In this document: piece after piece, positions 1-9,528 of the stretch
How positions within the stretch are numbered: position 1 is the first letter of the stretch
Layout of the letters: each line of letters opens with the position of its first letter
Origin: Betaproteobacteria bacterium
GTDB taxonomy: Bacteria; Pseudomonadota; Gammaproteobacteria; Burkholderiales; Burkholderiaceae_D
Length of the DNA stretch: 64,000 nt
Assembly: GCA_025362735.1 (NCBI GenBank)
Contig: JANYFL010000005.1
Span: 1 to 64,000 of the forward strand
Reading direction: 5' to 3'
The notes under the pieces: generated by a model
Seen by the model: the letters and a program-made list of their open reading frames with translations, nothing else
What the model was told of the DNA's origin: nothing
Database searches by the model: none
Made by a program: the position numbers and the translations under genes

Positions 1-1
1 C

Positions 2-73
2 GGTTACTGGGGCTGGTTAACGGGTTCGCTGATAGGGCTCGTTACAGGGGTTACGGGGATTCGGGCGCGCTGA
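2..73 (+). CDS. Possible C-terminal end of an upstream membrane protein (partial)
   Basis: Frame 2 is open from the window edge to a TGA at 71-73 and reads GYWGWLTGSLIGLVTG followed by VTGIRAR. The hydrophobic, glycine-rich character fits the last membrane segment of a transporter. Only 23 residues are visible, so this may be chance; no family can be named. The rest of 74-291 shows no gene and would hold the promoter of the cupin gene. Confidence 0.3.
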   Translation, partial: GYWGWLTGSLIGLVTGVTGIRAR

Positions 74-291
74 CGATCATAAGGCCTTCTCCCCGTTCTT
101 CCTCTGCTCGCCTCTTATCATACTCGCAGGGCGATCAGGCCCCATCAAGTCAATTGCTCCTTTCTGTGAGCTTATGAAACAGTTACGTTTTGTGAATCCG
201 CACAGCAAACAGTTAGACTTGCGAATGAATGGCAAAATGTTGGCCGCACGTCAACAAAACTCTTACTAACTATATTTTCATGAGGCACTAA

Positions 292-1119
292 ATGAGCGTC
301 GACAACACAGGTGAACCCGTCGTTACCGACAAACTGATTGTTCATCGTCGCGATCTTCCGCAGCAAACTGTCTACTCTTGGGCACGTGATGGAAAAATGC
401 TGAGTGCGTGGTCCGCGGATCGTAACGTCGTACCGGTTGACGGTACCGAGATTCATTTAAGAATTATCGCTTTCCCCGGCGGCTCCATTCGCGAGATCCA
501 TCTCAACACGAGCGCCCGCACGCATCCACATGACAGTTATGAGGATGTGTTGTTCTATCAGATTGACGGACGTCGCGTGCAGATGTGCAAGGAACATTCA
601 CACGAAGTGAACCCCGGTGACGTGACCTTGGAACCTGCGGGCATTGAGCATTCGACCTACCAGTTGATTGGTGGTCTTTTTCTCGAATTTGCCTTTCCAG
701 CGCCATTGCAACCAGAGGCTGAGGCGACCTGGATTAATCGGGATCAGGTGCAAGCGATTGAGGTTGCAGAATGGATGCAAGATGGCAGGACGGTACGCGG
801 TTTCGGCGACTTTACAGTCACCGCGCCAGCCGGCGCAGCGTTTTACTCGGTGCGTAAATTCGACCTTCCGCGCTACCCGTTATTTGAGACGACTGTAGCA
901 AGGGGAACAAAGCTTTTGCCGCGCAAGGACCTTATTGATCAACTGTACTACGTGGTCAGTGGCAAATTGAATGCAATGGTCTCTGATGCCAGAGGTGAGA
1001 TACGCGACGAGGTCATGTCGGGTGATTCCATACGCACCGTGGGGGAGCACAGTTACCAGTTCACCGCTTTGGAAGACAGCGTGCTCGTCCACACTGCCAT
1101 TCCCTCAAGCGCGCTCTGA
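292..1119 (+). CDS. Double-domain cupin protein, copy 1
   Basis: A 275-residue bicupin. The N-terminal cupin keeps a full 3-His/1-Glu metal site: H78, H80, E84 in the stretch THPHDSYE and H120 in EPAGIEHS, matching cupin motifs 1 and 2. The C-terminal half (about 190-270) has cupin spacing but no histidine set, so it is probably structural. Metal cupins of this type are dioxygenases, isomerases or decarboxylases of small substrates; which one cannot be said. It is convergent with the MFS gene that follows, with only two bases between the two stop codons. The pair recurs at 3079-5463, where the cupin has the same length and the same metal residues. A transporter beside an enzyme suggests uptake and first-step processing of one compound. 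Confidence 0.85.
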   Translation: MSVDNTGEPVVTDKLIVHRRDLPQQTVYSWARDGKMLSAWSADRNVVPVDGTEIHLRIIAFPGGSIREIHLNTSARTHPHDSYEDVLFYQIDGRRVQMCKEHSHEVNPGDVTLEPAGIEHSTYQLIGGLFLEFAFPAPLQPEAEATWINRDQVQAIEVAEWMQDGRTVRGFGDFTVTAPAGAAFYSVRKFDLPRYPLFETTVARGTKLLPRKDLIDQLYYVVSGKLNAMVSDARGEIRDEVMSGDSIRTVGEHSYQFTALEDSVLVHTAIPSSAL

Positions 1120-1121
1120 AA

Positions 1122-2708
1122 TCAATGCAGAATCACCTCGGACTTGGTTGCCACAGCTTTACTTGACAACCATTTGTCCCGCGATGAATTAAGCCCTCGG
1201 CATACACACCAAAGTAAAACTACGATGATGGGGCAAATGACGAGCAGACTCAGAATGCCCATTTGCAGCGAGTCAGTAATCGTTGCGATCTTGCCTGAAA
1301 AATAAGGTCCAAGCGCAGACCCGATCATCGTTGCACCAAGGCCATGCGTGGCCATGATGGTTCCACGAAGTTTGGGCGGTACGAAATCCTGCATTGCGCT
1401 GACTGCTGAGGCACCCCAAAGCTGGAGCGTGAAAACCATACAGCCATTCAATACCGCAAATACAGTGAAACTCTGGGTGAACATCATCGCAATGATGAAT
1501 GGAATCGGCAGGACCGCTGAGAGCATCGATACAAATACGCGACCACGAGGATCTCGCTGATACCACAGATCGGAAAGGCGCCCGCCCGCAATCAATCCCA
1601 AAGCTGCGACAACCGCAGTCGGCAACCCAATCGCCAAGCCGACCTCTTCTTTACCAACTGCAAAGGTACGTAACGCGTAGGGCGAGACCCAGAACAGCAA
1701 TGAAACGGTCAATGCAGCCAGTGCGCCGAATCCACCAATCGCAAATAAAACGGTGCGGGAACCCCAGATAAAGGAATACGTTTCCGGATCGCGCGCGCGC
1801 AAGCGCTGCACCCATGACGAGACAGCATAGATCCCCAACCCGTAGGCACACCATTGTGCAACGTCCCCCGTGCCATAGATCAGCAAGGCGGCAGCCAAAG
1901 TCACTCCAATAAACACCATCAGATTGACCTTAAGGCCACCTGGGATACGTGAAGCACTCCAGAAAGTTAGTGGCGGAACGATTGCAGCCAGTTCCAGGCC
2001 GAAGGTACGCCAGGCACCCGGCTGGACGGCTGGCTCATAAGTACCATCGCTCGCGCCGCGCATTGGTTCGCGCATCATGAAAACAAGAATGGCGAGCAGA
2101 ATGCCGGGCAAGCCTACGGTCAGGTAAGCGGCCTGCCAGCCAACCAGTCCGAAAGGGCCACTTCCTGCCGGATAGACACGATTCCAGTTCGCGGCGACCC
2201 AGCCACCGATTGGCAGACTGAGTGAGCCACCAACGATGGAGGCGGCAGCATAGAGTGCATTGACCAGGGCACGCCGATTCTTGGGAAAAAGGTCACCAAG
2301 CATTGACCATCCGGCAGGTGTGGCGCTCGACTCGCCAATCGCCACGCCCATCCGCCCGATCACTAACATCGCGTAGGTGGTTGCGAAACCTGAAAGCGCG
2401 GTCATCGACGACCAGATGAAAAGTCCGATGGCAATCAGCCTGCCGCGATACCAAAGATCAGCCAGTCGTCCAAACGGAATGCCGAAGAGTGAAAAAAAGA
2501 TCGCGAAGGCAGTTCCATAAAGAAATCCCAGATCCGCATCGGTGATATGCAGGTCAGCCTTAATGTCTTGCGCAAGGATCGAGATGATCTGCCGGTCGAT
2601 CACATTGATGATGTAGACCGCGATCAAGAGACCAAGCGAATACCAGGCGTAGGGGCCGCCGAGCTTCGGGGCCGCCTGCGGGTTTGTTGAATTGTTGGAA
2701 GCTTGCAT
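1122..2708 (-). CDS. MFS transporter (spinster-like), copy 1
   Basis: A 528-residue major facilitator protein with about 12 hydrophobic segments. The motif between TM2 and TM3 is visible as GIPFGRLADLWYRGR, with the repeat-related GGRLSDLW in the second half, as in spinster-type MFS carriers. The N-terminus is nearly identical to that of the second copy at 3925-5463. Copy 1 runs about 16 residues further at its C-terminus (WLSSKAVATKSEVILH) because the position where copy 2 stops after SRDK is open here, so its stop falls two bases from the cupin stop. The substrate is unknown; co-duplication with a cupin enzyme suggests a shared small organic acid or ketone. Confidence 0.88.
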   Translation of the reverse strand: MQASNNSTNPQAAPKLGGPYAWYSLGLLIAVYIINVIDRQIISILAQDIKADLHITDADLGFLYGTAFAIFFSLFGIPFGRLADLWYRGRLIAIGLFIWSSMTALSGFATTYAMLVIGRMGVAIGESSATPAGWSMLGDLFPKNRRALVNALYAAASIVGGSLSLPIGGWVAANWNRVYPAGSGPFGLVGWQAAYLTVGLPGILLAILVFMMREPMRGASDGTYEPAVQPGAWRTFGLELAAIVPPLTFWSASRIPGGLKVNLMVFIGVTLAAALLIYGTGDVAQWCAYGLGIYAVSSWVQRLRARDPETYSFIWGSRTVLFAIGGFGALAALTVSLLFWVSPYALRTFAVGKEEVGLAIGLPTAVVAALGLIAGGRLSDLWYQRDPRGRVFVSMLSAVLPIPFIIAMMFTQSFTVFAVLNGCMVFTLQLWGASAVSAMQDFVPPKLRGTIMATHGLGATMIGSALGPYFSGKIATITDSLQMGILSLLVICPIIVVLLWCVCRGLNSSRDKWLSSKAVATKSEVILH

Positions 2709-3078
2709 AGGTTTGTGTGCCTATCTGACTGGATGCCGTTAGAGGTTAATTAATTATTGCGGCTGATTGATAAGACTTTTGTTTAAATTATGAATACAAC
2801 TCAAGCAAGCTCGCACCTTATCGCGGCGCGTTGAATGGCGCTTAACTTATCCGTGTAGTGACAAATGATGATACTGCGATCAACCGGAAAATCAGCGGCA
2901 CGCTCGAATTGTGCTCGCTTGGCGATCAGACTGCCGCAACGAGATCGCAGTCCCCTTTGACCGGCAAAACATGTTGTATATTGATTCGCCATTTCAATAC
3001 ACGGAACTCTTGCTGATTCGTGGCAACAAATGAGCGATGTACGCCAAGATCATTTTTAACTATTTTATGAGGCCTTAA

Positions 3079-3906
3079 ATGGGTGTGGATAGTCCCATCA
3101 AGCAAGCCGTTACGGACAAACTGATCGTCCATCGCCGCGACAATCCGCAGCAGACCGTCTATTCTTGGGCGCGTGACGGGAAAATGCTGAGCGCGCAGGC
3201 TCAGGATCGCAATGTCGTGCCGATTGACGGCACCGAAATCCACATCAGAAGAATTCACTTCCCCGGCGGTTGGATCCGCGAGATTCATCTCAATACCAGT
3301 GCACGCACCCATCCACATGACAGTTATGAGGATGTGTTGTTCTATCAGATTGATGGCCGTCGCGTGCAGATGTGCAAAGAACATTCGCATGAGGTGAACC
3401 CCGGTAGCGTGACGTTGGAGCCTGCGGGCATTGAGCATTCAACCTACCAGTTGATTGGCGGCCTTTTCCTCGAATTTGCTTTTCCGGCGCCTCCGCAACC
3501 GGAGGCCGAGGCGACCTGGATTGACCGGGATCAGGTGCAGCCGATTCAGATTGCCGAATGGATGGACGGCGCCAAGCTTGTCCGCGGTTTCGGCGACTTT
3601 ACGATTACTGCGCCAGCCGGTGCTGCATTTTATTCGGTGCGCAAATTCGACCTGCCGCGCTACCCATTATTTGAGACCAGTGTGCCACGAGGAACAGAGC
3701 TCTTGCCACGCAAGGATCTGGTTGATCAACTGTATTACGTGGTCAGCGGCAAACTCAACGCGACCATCACGGCGCCTGAAGGGGAAACGCGTGATGAGGT
3801 GGTAACGGGGGACTCCATCCGAACTGTGGGCGGTCATAGCTACCAGTTCGTTGCCCTGGAAGACAGTGTGCTGGTCCATACCGCAGTCCCCTCAAACATT
3901 TTTTAA
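3079..3906 (+). CDS. Double-domain cupin protein, copy 2
   Basis: Paralogue of 292-1119, also 275 residues and aligning without gaps. Metal ligands H78, H80, E84 and H120 are conserved. Differences cluster near the N-terminus and in surface positions, for example SIREIH against WIREIH. The 370-base gap before it (2709-3078) is the divergent control region between MFS copy 1 and this gene and contains no convincing gene. Conservation of the metal site and of an open frame in both copies argues that both are functional. Confidence 0.85.
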   Translation: MGVDSPIKQAVTDKLIVHRRDNPQQTVYSWARDGKMLSAQAQDRNVVPIDGTEIHIRRIHFPGGWIREIHLNTSARTHPHDSYEDVLFYQIDGRRVQMCKEHSHEVNPGSVTLEPAGIEHSTYQLIGGLFLEFAFPAPPQPEAEATWIDRDQVQPIQIAEWMDGAKLVRGFGDFTITAPAGAAFYSVRKFDLPRYPLFETSVPRGTELLPRKDLVDQLYYVVSGKLNATITAPEGETRDEVVTGDSIRTVGGHSYQFVALEDSVLVHTAVPSNIF

Positions 3907-3924
3907 GATCGCCTTGTTACTGAT

Positions 3925-5463
3925 CTATTTGTCACGTGAGGCTTTGAGTCCTCGACAGACACACCAGAGAAGAAATAGCACAATCGGGCAGATGACCAGC
4001 AGACTCAATATCCCGAGCTGAAGCGAGCCGGTAATGGTGGCGACCTTGCCTGAAAAATAAGGTCCCAGTGCCGAGCCGATCATCGTTGCTCCAAGCCCAT
4101 GCGTTGCCATGATCGTTCCGCGCAGTCTTGGCGGGACGAATTCCTGCATTGCGCTGACGGCAGAAGCGCCCCAGAAATGCAGCGTCACCACACCGCAGGC
4201 ATTCAGGACTGCAAACATGATGAAACTCTCGGTGAACATCATTGCCAGCAAAAATGGAACCGGCAATATGACCGAGAGCATCGATACAAATACGCGACCG
4301 CGCGGATCTCGCTGCACCCAGAAATCAGAAAGCCGTCCGCCTACGATCAATCCTATTGCCGCGGCTGTCGCGGTGGGTAAGCCAATCGCCCAGCCGACCT
4401 CCTCTTTACCTACTGCAAAAGTACGCAGCGCATAGGGGGAAACCCAGAAATGGATTGAAACGGAGAATGCCGCCAACGCGCCGAAGCCAGCGATCGCAAA
4501 TAAAACAGTGTGCGAACCCCAGATGAATGAATAGGTTTCCGGATCACGCGCGCGCAAGCGCTGCACCCACGACGAGACCGAATAAATCCCGAACCCGTAG
4601 GCACACCATTGTGCGACGTCCCCAGTCCCATAGATCATCAAAGCGGCCACTACAGCCACCCCGACAAACACCATCAGATTGACTTTAAGGCCACCTGGAA
4701 TTCGCGATGCACTCCAGAAAGTCAGAGGCGGAAGGATTGCGGCGATTTCAAGGCCGAACGTACGCCATGCGCGCGGCTGAACCGGTGCCTCTGCGGTGCC
4801 ATCGCTCGCGCCACGCATCGGTTCACGCATAAAAAAAACAAGAATGGCCAGCATGAGGCCGGGCAGACCTACGGTGAGGAACGCAGCCTGCCAGCCCACC
4901 AAACCCAGCGGGCCGGTTCCGTCAGGATAGACACGATTCCAGTTTGCGGCGACCCATCCGCCAATCGGCAAACTGAGCGAACCGCCAATAATGGCAGCGG
5001 AAGCGTAAAGTGCGTTGACCAGCGCACGCCGATTCTTGGTGAAGAGATCACCGAGCATGGACCAGGCGGCAGGTGTTGCACTGGATTCACCGATGGCCAC
5101 ACCGGTTCGAGCAACGACCAGCATCGCGTACGAAGTCGCAAAGCCCGATAGCGCTGTCATCGACGACCAGAAAAAGAGTCCGATCGCAATCAGCCGACCG
5201 CGATACCAAAGATCAGCCAGGCGCCCAAAAGGAATACCGAAAAGTGAATAAAAAATCGCGAACGCCGTGCCGTAAAGAAATCCCAAATCGGCGTCGGTAA
5301 TGCCCAAGTCGACTTTAATGTCCTGAGCAAGAATCGAAATGATCTGCCGGTCGATCACATTGACGATATAGACCGCCATCAAGAGGCCGAGCGAATACCA
5401 AGCGTATGGTCCGCCAAGCTTCGGTGCAGTCGGCGAATTAGTTGAAGCGTTGGAAGCTTGCAT
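3925..5463 (-). CDS. MFS transporter (spinster-like), copy 2
   Basis: A 512-residue paralogue of 1122-2708 with the same membrane topology and the same GRLADLWYRGR loop. It ends after SRDK, 16 residues before copy 1. It is convergent with cupin copy 2, 18 bases apart. The 310 bases downstream of its start (5464-5773) hold no clear gene but end in tandem hairpins that belong to the monooxygenase transcript. Confidence 0.88.
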   Translation of the reverse strand: MQASNASTNSPTAPKLGGPYAWYSLGLLMAVYIVNVIDRQIISILAQDIKVDLGITDADLGFLYGTAFAIFYSLFGIPFGRLADLWYRGRLIAIGLFFWSSMTALSGFATSYAMLVVARTGVAIGESSATPAAWSMLGDLFTKNRRALVNALYASAAIIGGSLSLPIGGWVAANWNRVYPDGTGPLGLVGWQAAFLTVGLPGLMLAILVFFMREPMRGASDGTAEAPVQPRAWRTFGLEIAAILPPLTFWSASRIPGGLKVNLMVFVGVAVVAALMIYGTGDVAQWCAYGFGIYSVSSWVQRLRARDPETYSFIWGSHTVLFAIAGFGALAAFSVSIHFWVSPYALRTFAVGKEEVGWAIGLPTATAAAIGLIVGGRLSDFWVQRDPRGRVFVSMLSVILPVPFLLAMMFTESFIMFAVLNACGVVTLHFWGASAVSAMQEFVPPRLRGTIMATHGLGATMIGSALGPYFSGKVATITGSLQLGILSLLVICPIVLFLLWCVCRGLKASRDK

Positions 5464-5706
5464 AGGCTTGTATGAAGGTTAGGTCAACGGAGCCCACCAT
5501 TAAGGCAGGCGCGGCTCTAATGCCACCCAAACCTTTGTGGGTTGAAGTGGCATGTTGCTTCCACTAGAAACAGGCAGCGTTTGACGCATCAGCGCGAATG
5601 TGGACTCAGAACAGGAGCAGCCACTCATGCTGCCCTTGCATCTCCAGCACGACAAGCGCTCACAGACCTCGCATCTGAAAAAAGCCAACTATGCTGATGC
5701 GGGGTG

Positions 5707-5764
5707 GGCAGGCCCAAGCCTGCCGAAAGAAACTGGGGCGAGCGGTCATCGATACCGCTCGCCC
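5707..5764 (-). terminator. Tandem hairpins, terminator of the monooxygenase gene
   Basis: Stem 5736-5746/5754-5764 (GGGCGAGCGGT and its complement, 7-nt loop) is an 11-bp perfect hairpin lying ten bases past the stop of the minus-strand gene at 5774. On the minus strand it is followed by the T-rich CAGTTTCTTTC. A second perfect 7-bp hairpin (GGCAGGC, loop CCAA) lies at 5707-5724. Confidence 0.75.
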
Positions 5765-5773
5765 GCTGTTGGA

Positions 5774-7078
5774 TCAGAACTCGAGCAAATTCTCGCGCAG
5801 GGTTTGATGTTTGTACTCGGTTCGTACCAGTCCGCGCTTTTGCAGGATTGGCACCAGACCATCCAAAATTTCTGCGAGATAACGACGTGTTAAAGGCCGG
5901 GCATGCATCAAGAAGCCATCGCCACCGATTTCTTCGATCGCGGCTTGCATCTTGTCTGCGACTTGATCGGGAGTGCCAATCAGTTTGAGCGAAGTCGTTT
6001 CTTGTTCAGACAGCGCTTCGCGCAAGGTGCGGCCACCTTTGGAAAGATTGACAATCGCTTGGGTGATGCCGCGGAAACCTTCGGTGTAAGTTTCGGGATC
6101 GATCTCGGGCAAGGGTTTATCCAGATCATATTTCGACCAGTCATGGCCGGTATGCAAGGTCAAACGTCCAAGCCGTTGCTTCAGGATTTGTGGCGTCATC
6201 CCGACGATTTCAAGATAGCGCTGTTGTGCGGCTTCCTCAGTGTCTGCAACCACCGGGCTAATCAGGAACATGACCCGAATATCTTTCGGATCGCGGCCAT
6301 GCGCAATAGCGCGCTTATGGATATCGTCGCGGAAATCTTTCAAGACCTTCACACTGTTTTGTCCGAACGAGGAACACAGGATGATGTCCGAATGTTTGGC
6401 TGCGAAATCGCGGCCTGTCGGCGAAGAACCCGCCTGACAGATGACCGGACGTCCTTGTGGCGAGCGTGAAACGTTCAGGGGGCCGCGCGATTTGTGCCAC
6501 TTGCCATTGAACTCAAATTCACGGAATTTTGAAGGATCGACGTAGCGTCCAGTTTCCCCATTCATCTCATAAGCATCGGGCTGCCATGCATCCCAGAGTT
6601 GCTTGACCAGATCAAGCATTTCATCGGCACGTGCATAGCGCTCGTCATGCGGTGGCTGCTTTTCGTTACCGAAGGCCTGTGCCGCCCAATCTTCGCTCGA
6701 GGTAACAACGTTCCATCCAGCGCGTCCACGCGAGATATGGTCAACCGACGCGATCTGTCGCGCCAGCAGGAATGGCGGATAAAACGAACTCGAAAACGTG
6801 CCGATAACGCCCAGCTTTTGCGTATTGGCCGCCAACAACGTAATCACGGGCAAGGGGTCAAGCCGGGGTTCCAGATTTTGCTTGTCGTTACTCAGAACAA
6901 CGTGGTCTTCGATCATGATGAAATCGAAACACATTCTTTCCAACGACTTGACCATGTCAACCAGAAAGGAACCCGTCTCCCAAATAGTCGGATTAATGTC
7001 GTTTCCCGCCCACCGGTCTGGCCCGTTCGCTGTCCAGCCGTGAGCTCTTGGATTAGTAAACCATGCGAGATGAAACAT
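5774..7078 (-). CDS. LLM-class flavin-dependent monooxygenase (NtaA/SnaA/DszA type)
   Basis: A 434-residue bacterial-luciferase-like monooxygenase. The start MFHLAWFTNPRAHGW, the segment RLDPLPVITLLAANTQ, the conserved SVDHISRGRAGWNVVTS and the QAGSSPTGRDFAAKHSD segment are signatures of the nitrilotriacetate/pristinamycin/DszA subgroup, which uses FMNH2 supplied by a separate reductase. Length is typical. Family members hydroxylate or perform Baeyer-Villiger or C-N/C-S cleavage on diverse compounds. No flavin reductase gene is seen in the window. The neighbouring aldo/keto reductase (same strand, 149 bases upstream) and the crotonase-fold hydrolase further on suggest a role in oxidising a cyclic or heteroatom substrate. 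Confidence 0.9.
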   Translation of the reverse strand: MFHLAWFTNPRAHGWTANGPDRWAGNDINPTIWETGSFLVDMVKSLERMCFDFIMIEDHVVLSNDKQNLEPRLDPLPVITLLAANTQKLGVIGTFSSSFYPPFLLARQIASVDHISRGRAGWNVVTSSEDWAAQAFGNEKQPPHDERYARADEMLDLVKQLWDAWQPDAYEMNGETGRYVDPSKFREFEFNGKWHKSRGPLNVSRSPQGRPVICQAGSSPTGRDFAAKHSDIILCSSFGQNSVKVLKDFRDDIHKRAIAHGRDPKDIRVMFLISPVVADTEEAAQQRYLEIVGMTPQILKQRLGRLTLHTGHDWSKYDLDKPLPEIDPETYTEGFRGITQAIVNLSKGGRTLREALSEQETTSLKLIGTPDQVADKMQAAIEEIGGDGFLMHARPLTRRYLAEILDGLVPILQKRGLVRTEYKHQTLRENLLEF

Positions 7079-7226
7079 TTGTCCTCCTGAATAATTAAAA
7101 ATGAGCCGCGTCTAAACCTAAGTGCTAAGTCTAAGCGGCCAGAACGTAAATGGTATCGATTAAAACTAGAACATCCATGATATCGATCAAAAACCAGCCG
7201 ATTTCGTATGCTGCAACAATGCTTTT

Positions 7227-8201
7227 TTAGTGCGCCGGGGCACTCGTTGTTTTAAGAATCGCATCCAGTTCAACCATATCTTCAGCGCTCGGTTCCCACG
7301 TTGCTGCAGCAGCGTTCGAGGCAATCTGGGTAGCCTTGGTTGCACCAGTGATGACTGATGATACGGCTTTTTGCGCCAACAGCCCGCCTACCGCGATATC
7401 CACCAGACTACGACCGCGAGCCTGAGCATAGGTCAACAAGTTTTCGATCAGATCGTAAACCTTGTCGTCAATCGTACGGCCTGCCAAACGTGTATCGGGC
7501 GGAACCGGACTATTGCGGCGATATTTTCCCGTCAGCAAACCATTCGCCAGAGGAAAATAAGGGAGCAAGCCGACACCGAATTTTTCACAAGCAGGCAAAA
7601 GTTCCACTTCTGCAGAACGTTCAATCAGACTGTAATGATTCTGGGCCGAGATGAAACGCTCGCAACCCTGGGTCTTCGCGATCCAATTGGTATCGGCGAC
7701 TTGCCAACCCGTGAAATGCGACGAGCCGATATAACGAACCTTGCCCTCCAATACGAGCTCATTCAACGCGTAAAGCGTTTCTTCGATCGGTGTACGTGGA
7801 TCAGGCCAGTGCATCTGATAGAGATCGATATAGTCGGTCTTCAGGCGGCGCAGGCTACCTTCACAAGCTTGACGAATATAGCGACGCGAGCCCCAGGCAA
7901 TATCATGCCGCGTGTCCATACCCGAGCCCCATTTGGTCGCCAGGACCACTTGATGGCGCCGGTTTCCCAAGATTTCACCAAGGAATGACTCCGAACCGCC
8001 TTGACCGTACACATCGGCGGTATCGAACAAATTAACGCCAGCATCGAATGCCGCATCGACGACCGCACGAGTTTGCTCGAGGTCCATGAGACCGTAAACC
8101 GTGCCGCTGGCTGCATTGATCGCATTGCCACCAAAATTATTGCACCCCAAACCGACCACCGATACGGTCAGGCCAGACTGGCCAAGTTGCCGATATTTCA
8201 T
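7227..8201 (-). CDS. Aldo/keto reductase
   Basis: A 324-residue (alpha/beta)8-barrel NADP(H) oxidoreductase. The catalytic tetrad is visible: Asp and Tyr in FDTADVYG, Lys in ATKWGSG and His in MHWPDPRTP. The N-terminus MKYRQLGQSGLTVSVVGLGC is standard. It lies upstream of the flavin monooxygenase on the same strand. The 148-base spacer contains two copies of ATCGAT followed by YAAAA (about 7154 and 7181), a possible operator. It would reduce a carbonyl or oxidise an alcohol formed in the pathway. Confidence 0.9.
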   Translation of the reverse strand: MKYRQLGQSGLTVSVVGLGCNNFGGNAINAASGTVYGLMDLEQTRAVVDAAFDAGVNLFDTADVYGQGGSESFLGEILGNRRHQVVLATKWGSGMDTRHDIAWGSRRYIRQACEGSLRRLKTDYIDLYQMHWPDPRTPIEETLYALNELVLEGKVRYIGSSHFTGWQVADTNWIAKTQGCERFISAQNHYSLIERSAEVELLPACEKFGVGLLPYFPLANGLLTGKYRRNSPVPPDTRLAGRTIDDKVYDLIENLLTYAQARGRSLVDIAVGGLLAQKAVSSVITGATKATQIASNAAAATWEPSAEDMVELDAILKTTSAPAH

Positions 8202-8411
8202 AGTTTTAGTTTTCCCTTCGGTTTACAAACGACTGTACCTTGATCGCTTGCAAGCATCATATGCCCACGTTTTGCAATCCAAAACAGCAGAGGCTGTCTA
8301 GTACAGTAACGTATCACGCGAAAAATGTACGCACATACTGTCCTGAAAAAAACGTTCACCACGCGGACAATCAGCTTCCATAATTGGTTGCGCCTCGCGC
8401 CTCCTTTTCTG

Positions 8412-9410
8412 TCAGCGTCCCTTTCTATCCACCAGCCGGGCTACCCGAAAACCCATTTCAGCTCCATGAAAATCGGCTTTGATGCCAAAACGGACAGCCG
8501 CCCGCGCGCTCCAGGGAACGTCATTCCAGGCACCTCCACGGACAATGTGCTGACTACAATCGCCATCCACTGATTTGTTGCTATTGGACGACGCGCTTGT
8601 GTAGTCGGGCTTCCAGCAATCGTCTACCAACTCCCAAGCGTTACCGATCATGTCAAACAGCCCAAAGTCATTTGGACGATATGAACCGACCGGAGCGGTA
8701 TAAACACGACCATCATCACAAGTCAGGTACTGAAACGGAACTATGGCGGGATACTTTGCCTTGAGTGTTGCATCGGCCAGATTGCCAAAAGCACATCCTT
8801 CGGCAACGGAATCACCCCAGTAGTGGGCAGTTGTCGTGCCTGCGCGCGCGGCGTATTCCCATTCGGCCTCCGTCGGTAAACGATAAGCCTTGCCTGTGAT
8901 CTTGCTCAGCCACTGGGTATAGGCAGTGGCGTCCTCCCAGGACACGCAGACCACCGGATCACGCGAGGTCTGGGCAAAACCAGGGTTTTTCCAGCTGTGT
9001 CCGTCAACTTGACGCCAGCTCTCACTCGGCACGATCTCAGCGTCTGAAAGTTCGGGCTTCAGCCAGAGACAGGAAGTCGGGTCAGGACGCCCAGTGGCAG
9101 CAACGAAGCGCGCGTACTCATCCCGTGTCACCTCGTAACGCGCGATGGCGACTGCGGCGACCGTAACCTCATGCTGAGGCAGAGATCGACCACGCAAGCT
9201 GGGGCGCACGCCTTCGCGTTCCTCTTCTTCGGCTGAAGCACCCATCAAGAAATGGCCTGCAGGAAGAACCACCATCTCAGGACAGTGCGCGCAATCGCGG
9301 ATGACTGCTTTGGACGCCGCTGCAGTCGAAACAGTTTTACCAGCCGCCATAACGGCTGAGCAAAAGAGAACTGCGGTAAAACCCAGGTAGAACACGAGCA
9401 ATTTTTTCAT
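8412..9410 (-). CDS. Exported SUMF1-fold protein 1 (FGE-like, no catalytic cysteines)
   Basis: A 332-residue protein with a signal peptide (about residues 1-22) and a SUMF1/formylglycine-generating-enzyme fold: start CPEMVVLPAGHFLMG, core VVCVSWEDATAY, YRLPTEAEWEYAARAG, and end IVRGGAWNDVPWSARAA ... MGFRVAR. In true FGE the segment after RGG carries the two copper-binding cysteines; here it reads WNDVPWS, so sulfatase activation is unlikely. Two relatives lie at 14586-15575 and 15617-16594. No sulfatase gene is visible. It may have another catalytic or binding role in the periplasm. Confidence 0.85.
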   Translation of the reverse strand: MKKLLVFYLGFTAVLFCSAVMAAGKTVSTAAASKAVIRDCAHCPEMVVLPAGHFLMGASAEEEEREGVRPSLRGRSLPQHEVTVAAVAIARYEVTRDEYARFVAATGRPDPTSCLWLKPELSDAEIVPSESWRQVDGHSWKNPGFAQTSRDPVVCVSWEDATAYTQWLSKITGKAYRLPTEAEWEYAARAGTTTAHYWGDSVAEGCAFGNLADATLKAKYPAIVPFQYLTCDDGRVYTAPVGSYRPNDFGLFDMIGNAWELVDDCWKPDYTSASSNSNKSVDGDCSQHIVRGGAWNDVPWSARAAVRFGIKADFHGAEMGFRVARLVDRKGR

Positions 9411-9528
9411 GACCCACGCCTCAATCTATTAAGAGCCTCGTTGAAATGCTTTTTGGTTTTAAATTATTAGCTAGATAATAACTGGCTAATAACTAGTACT
9501 TACTTCGATCCTTCATCAAGGTTTTAAA

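Noticed and set aside
2957-2982. TTGACC/TATATT promoter ahead of cupin copy 2
   Set aside because: Spacing of 14 bases is too short and no counterpart exists ahead of copy 1.
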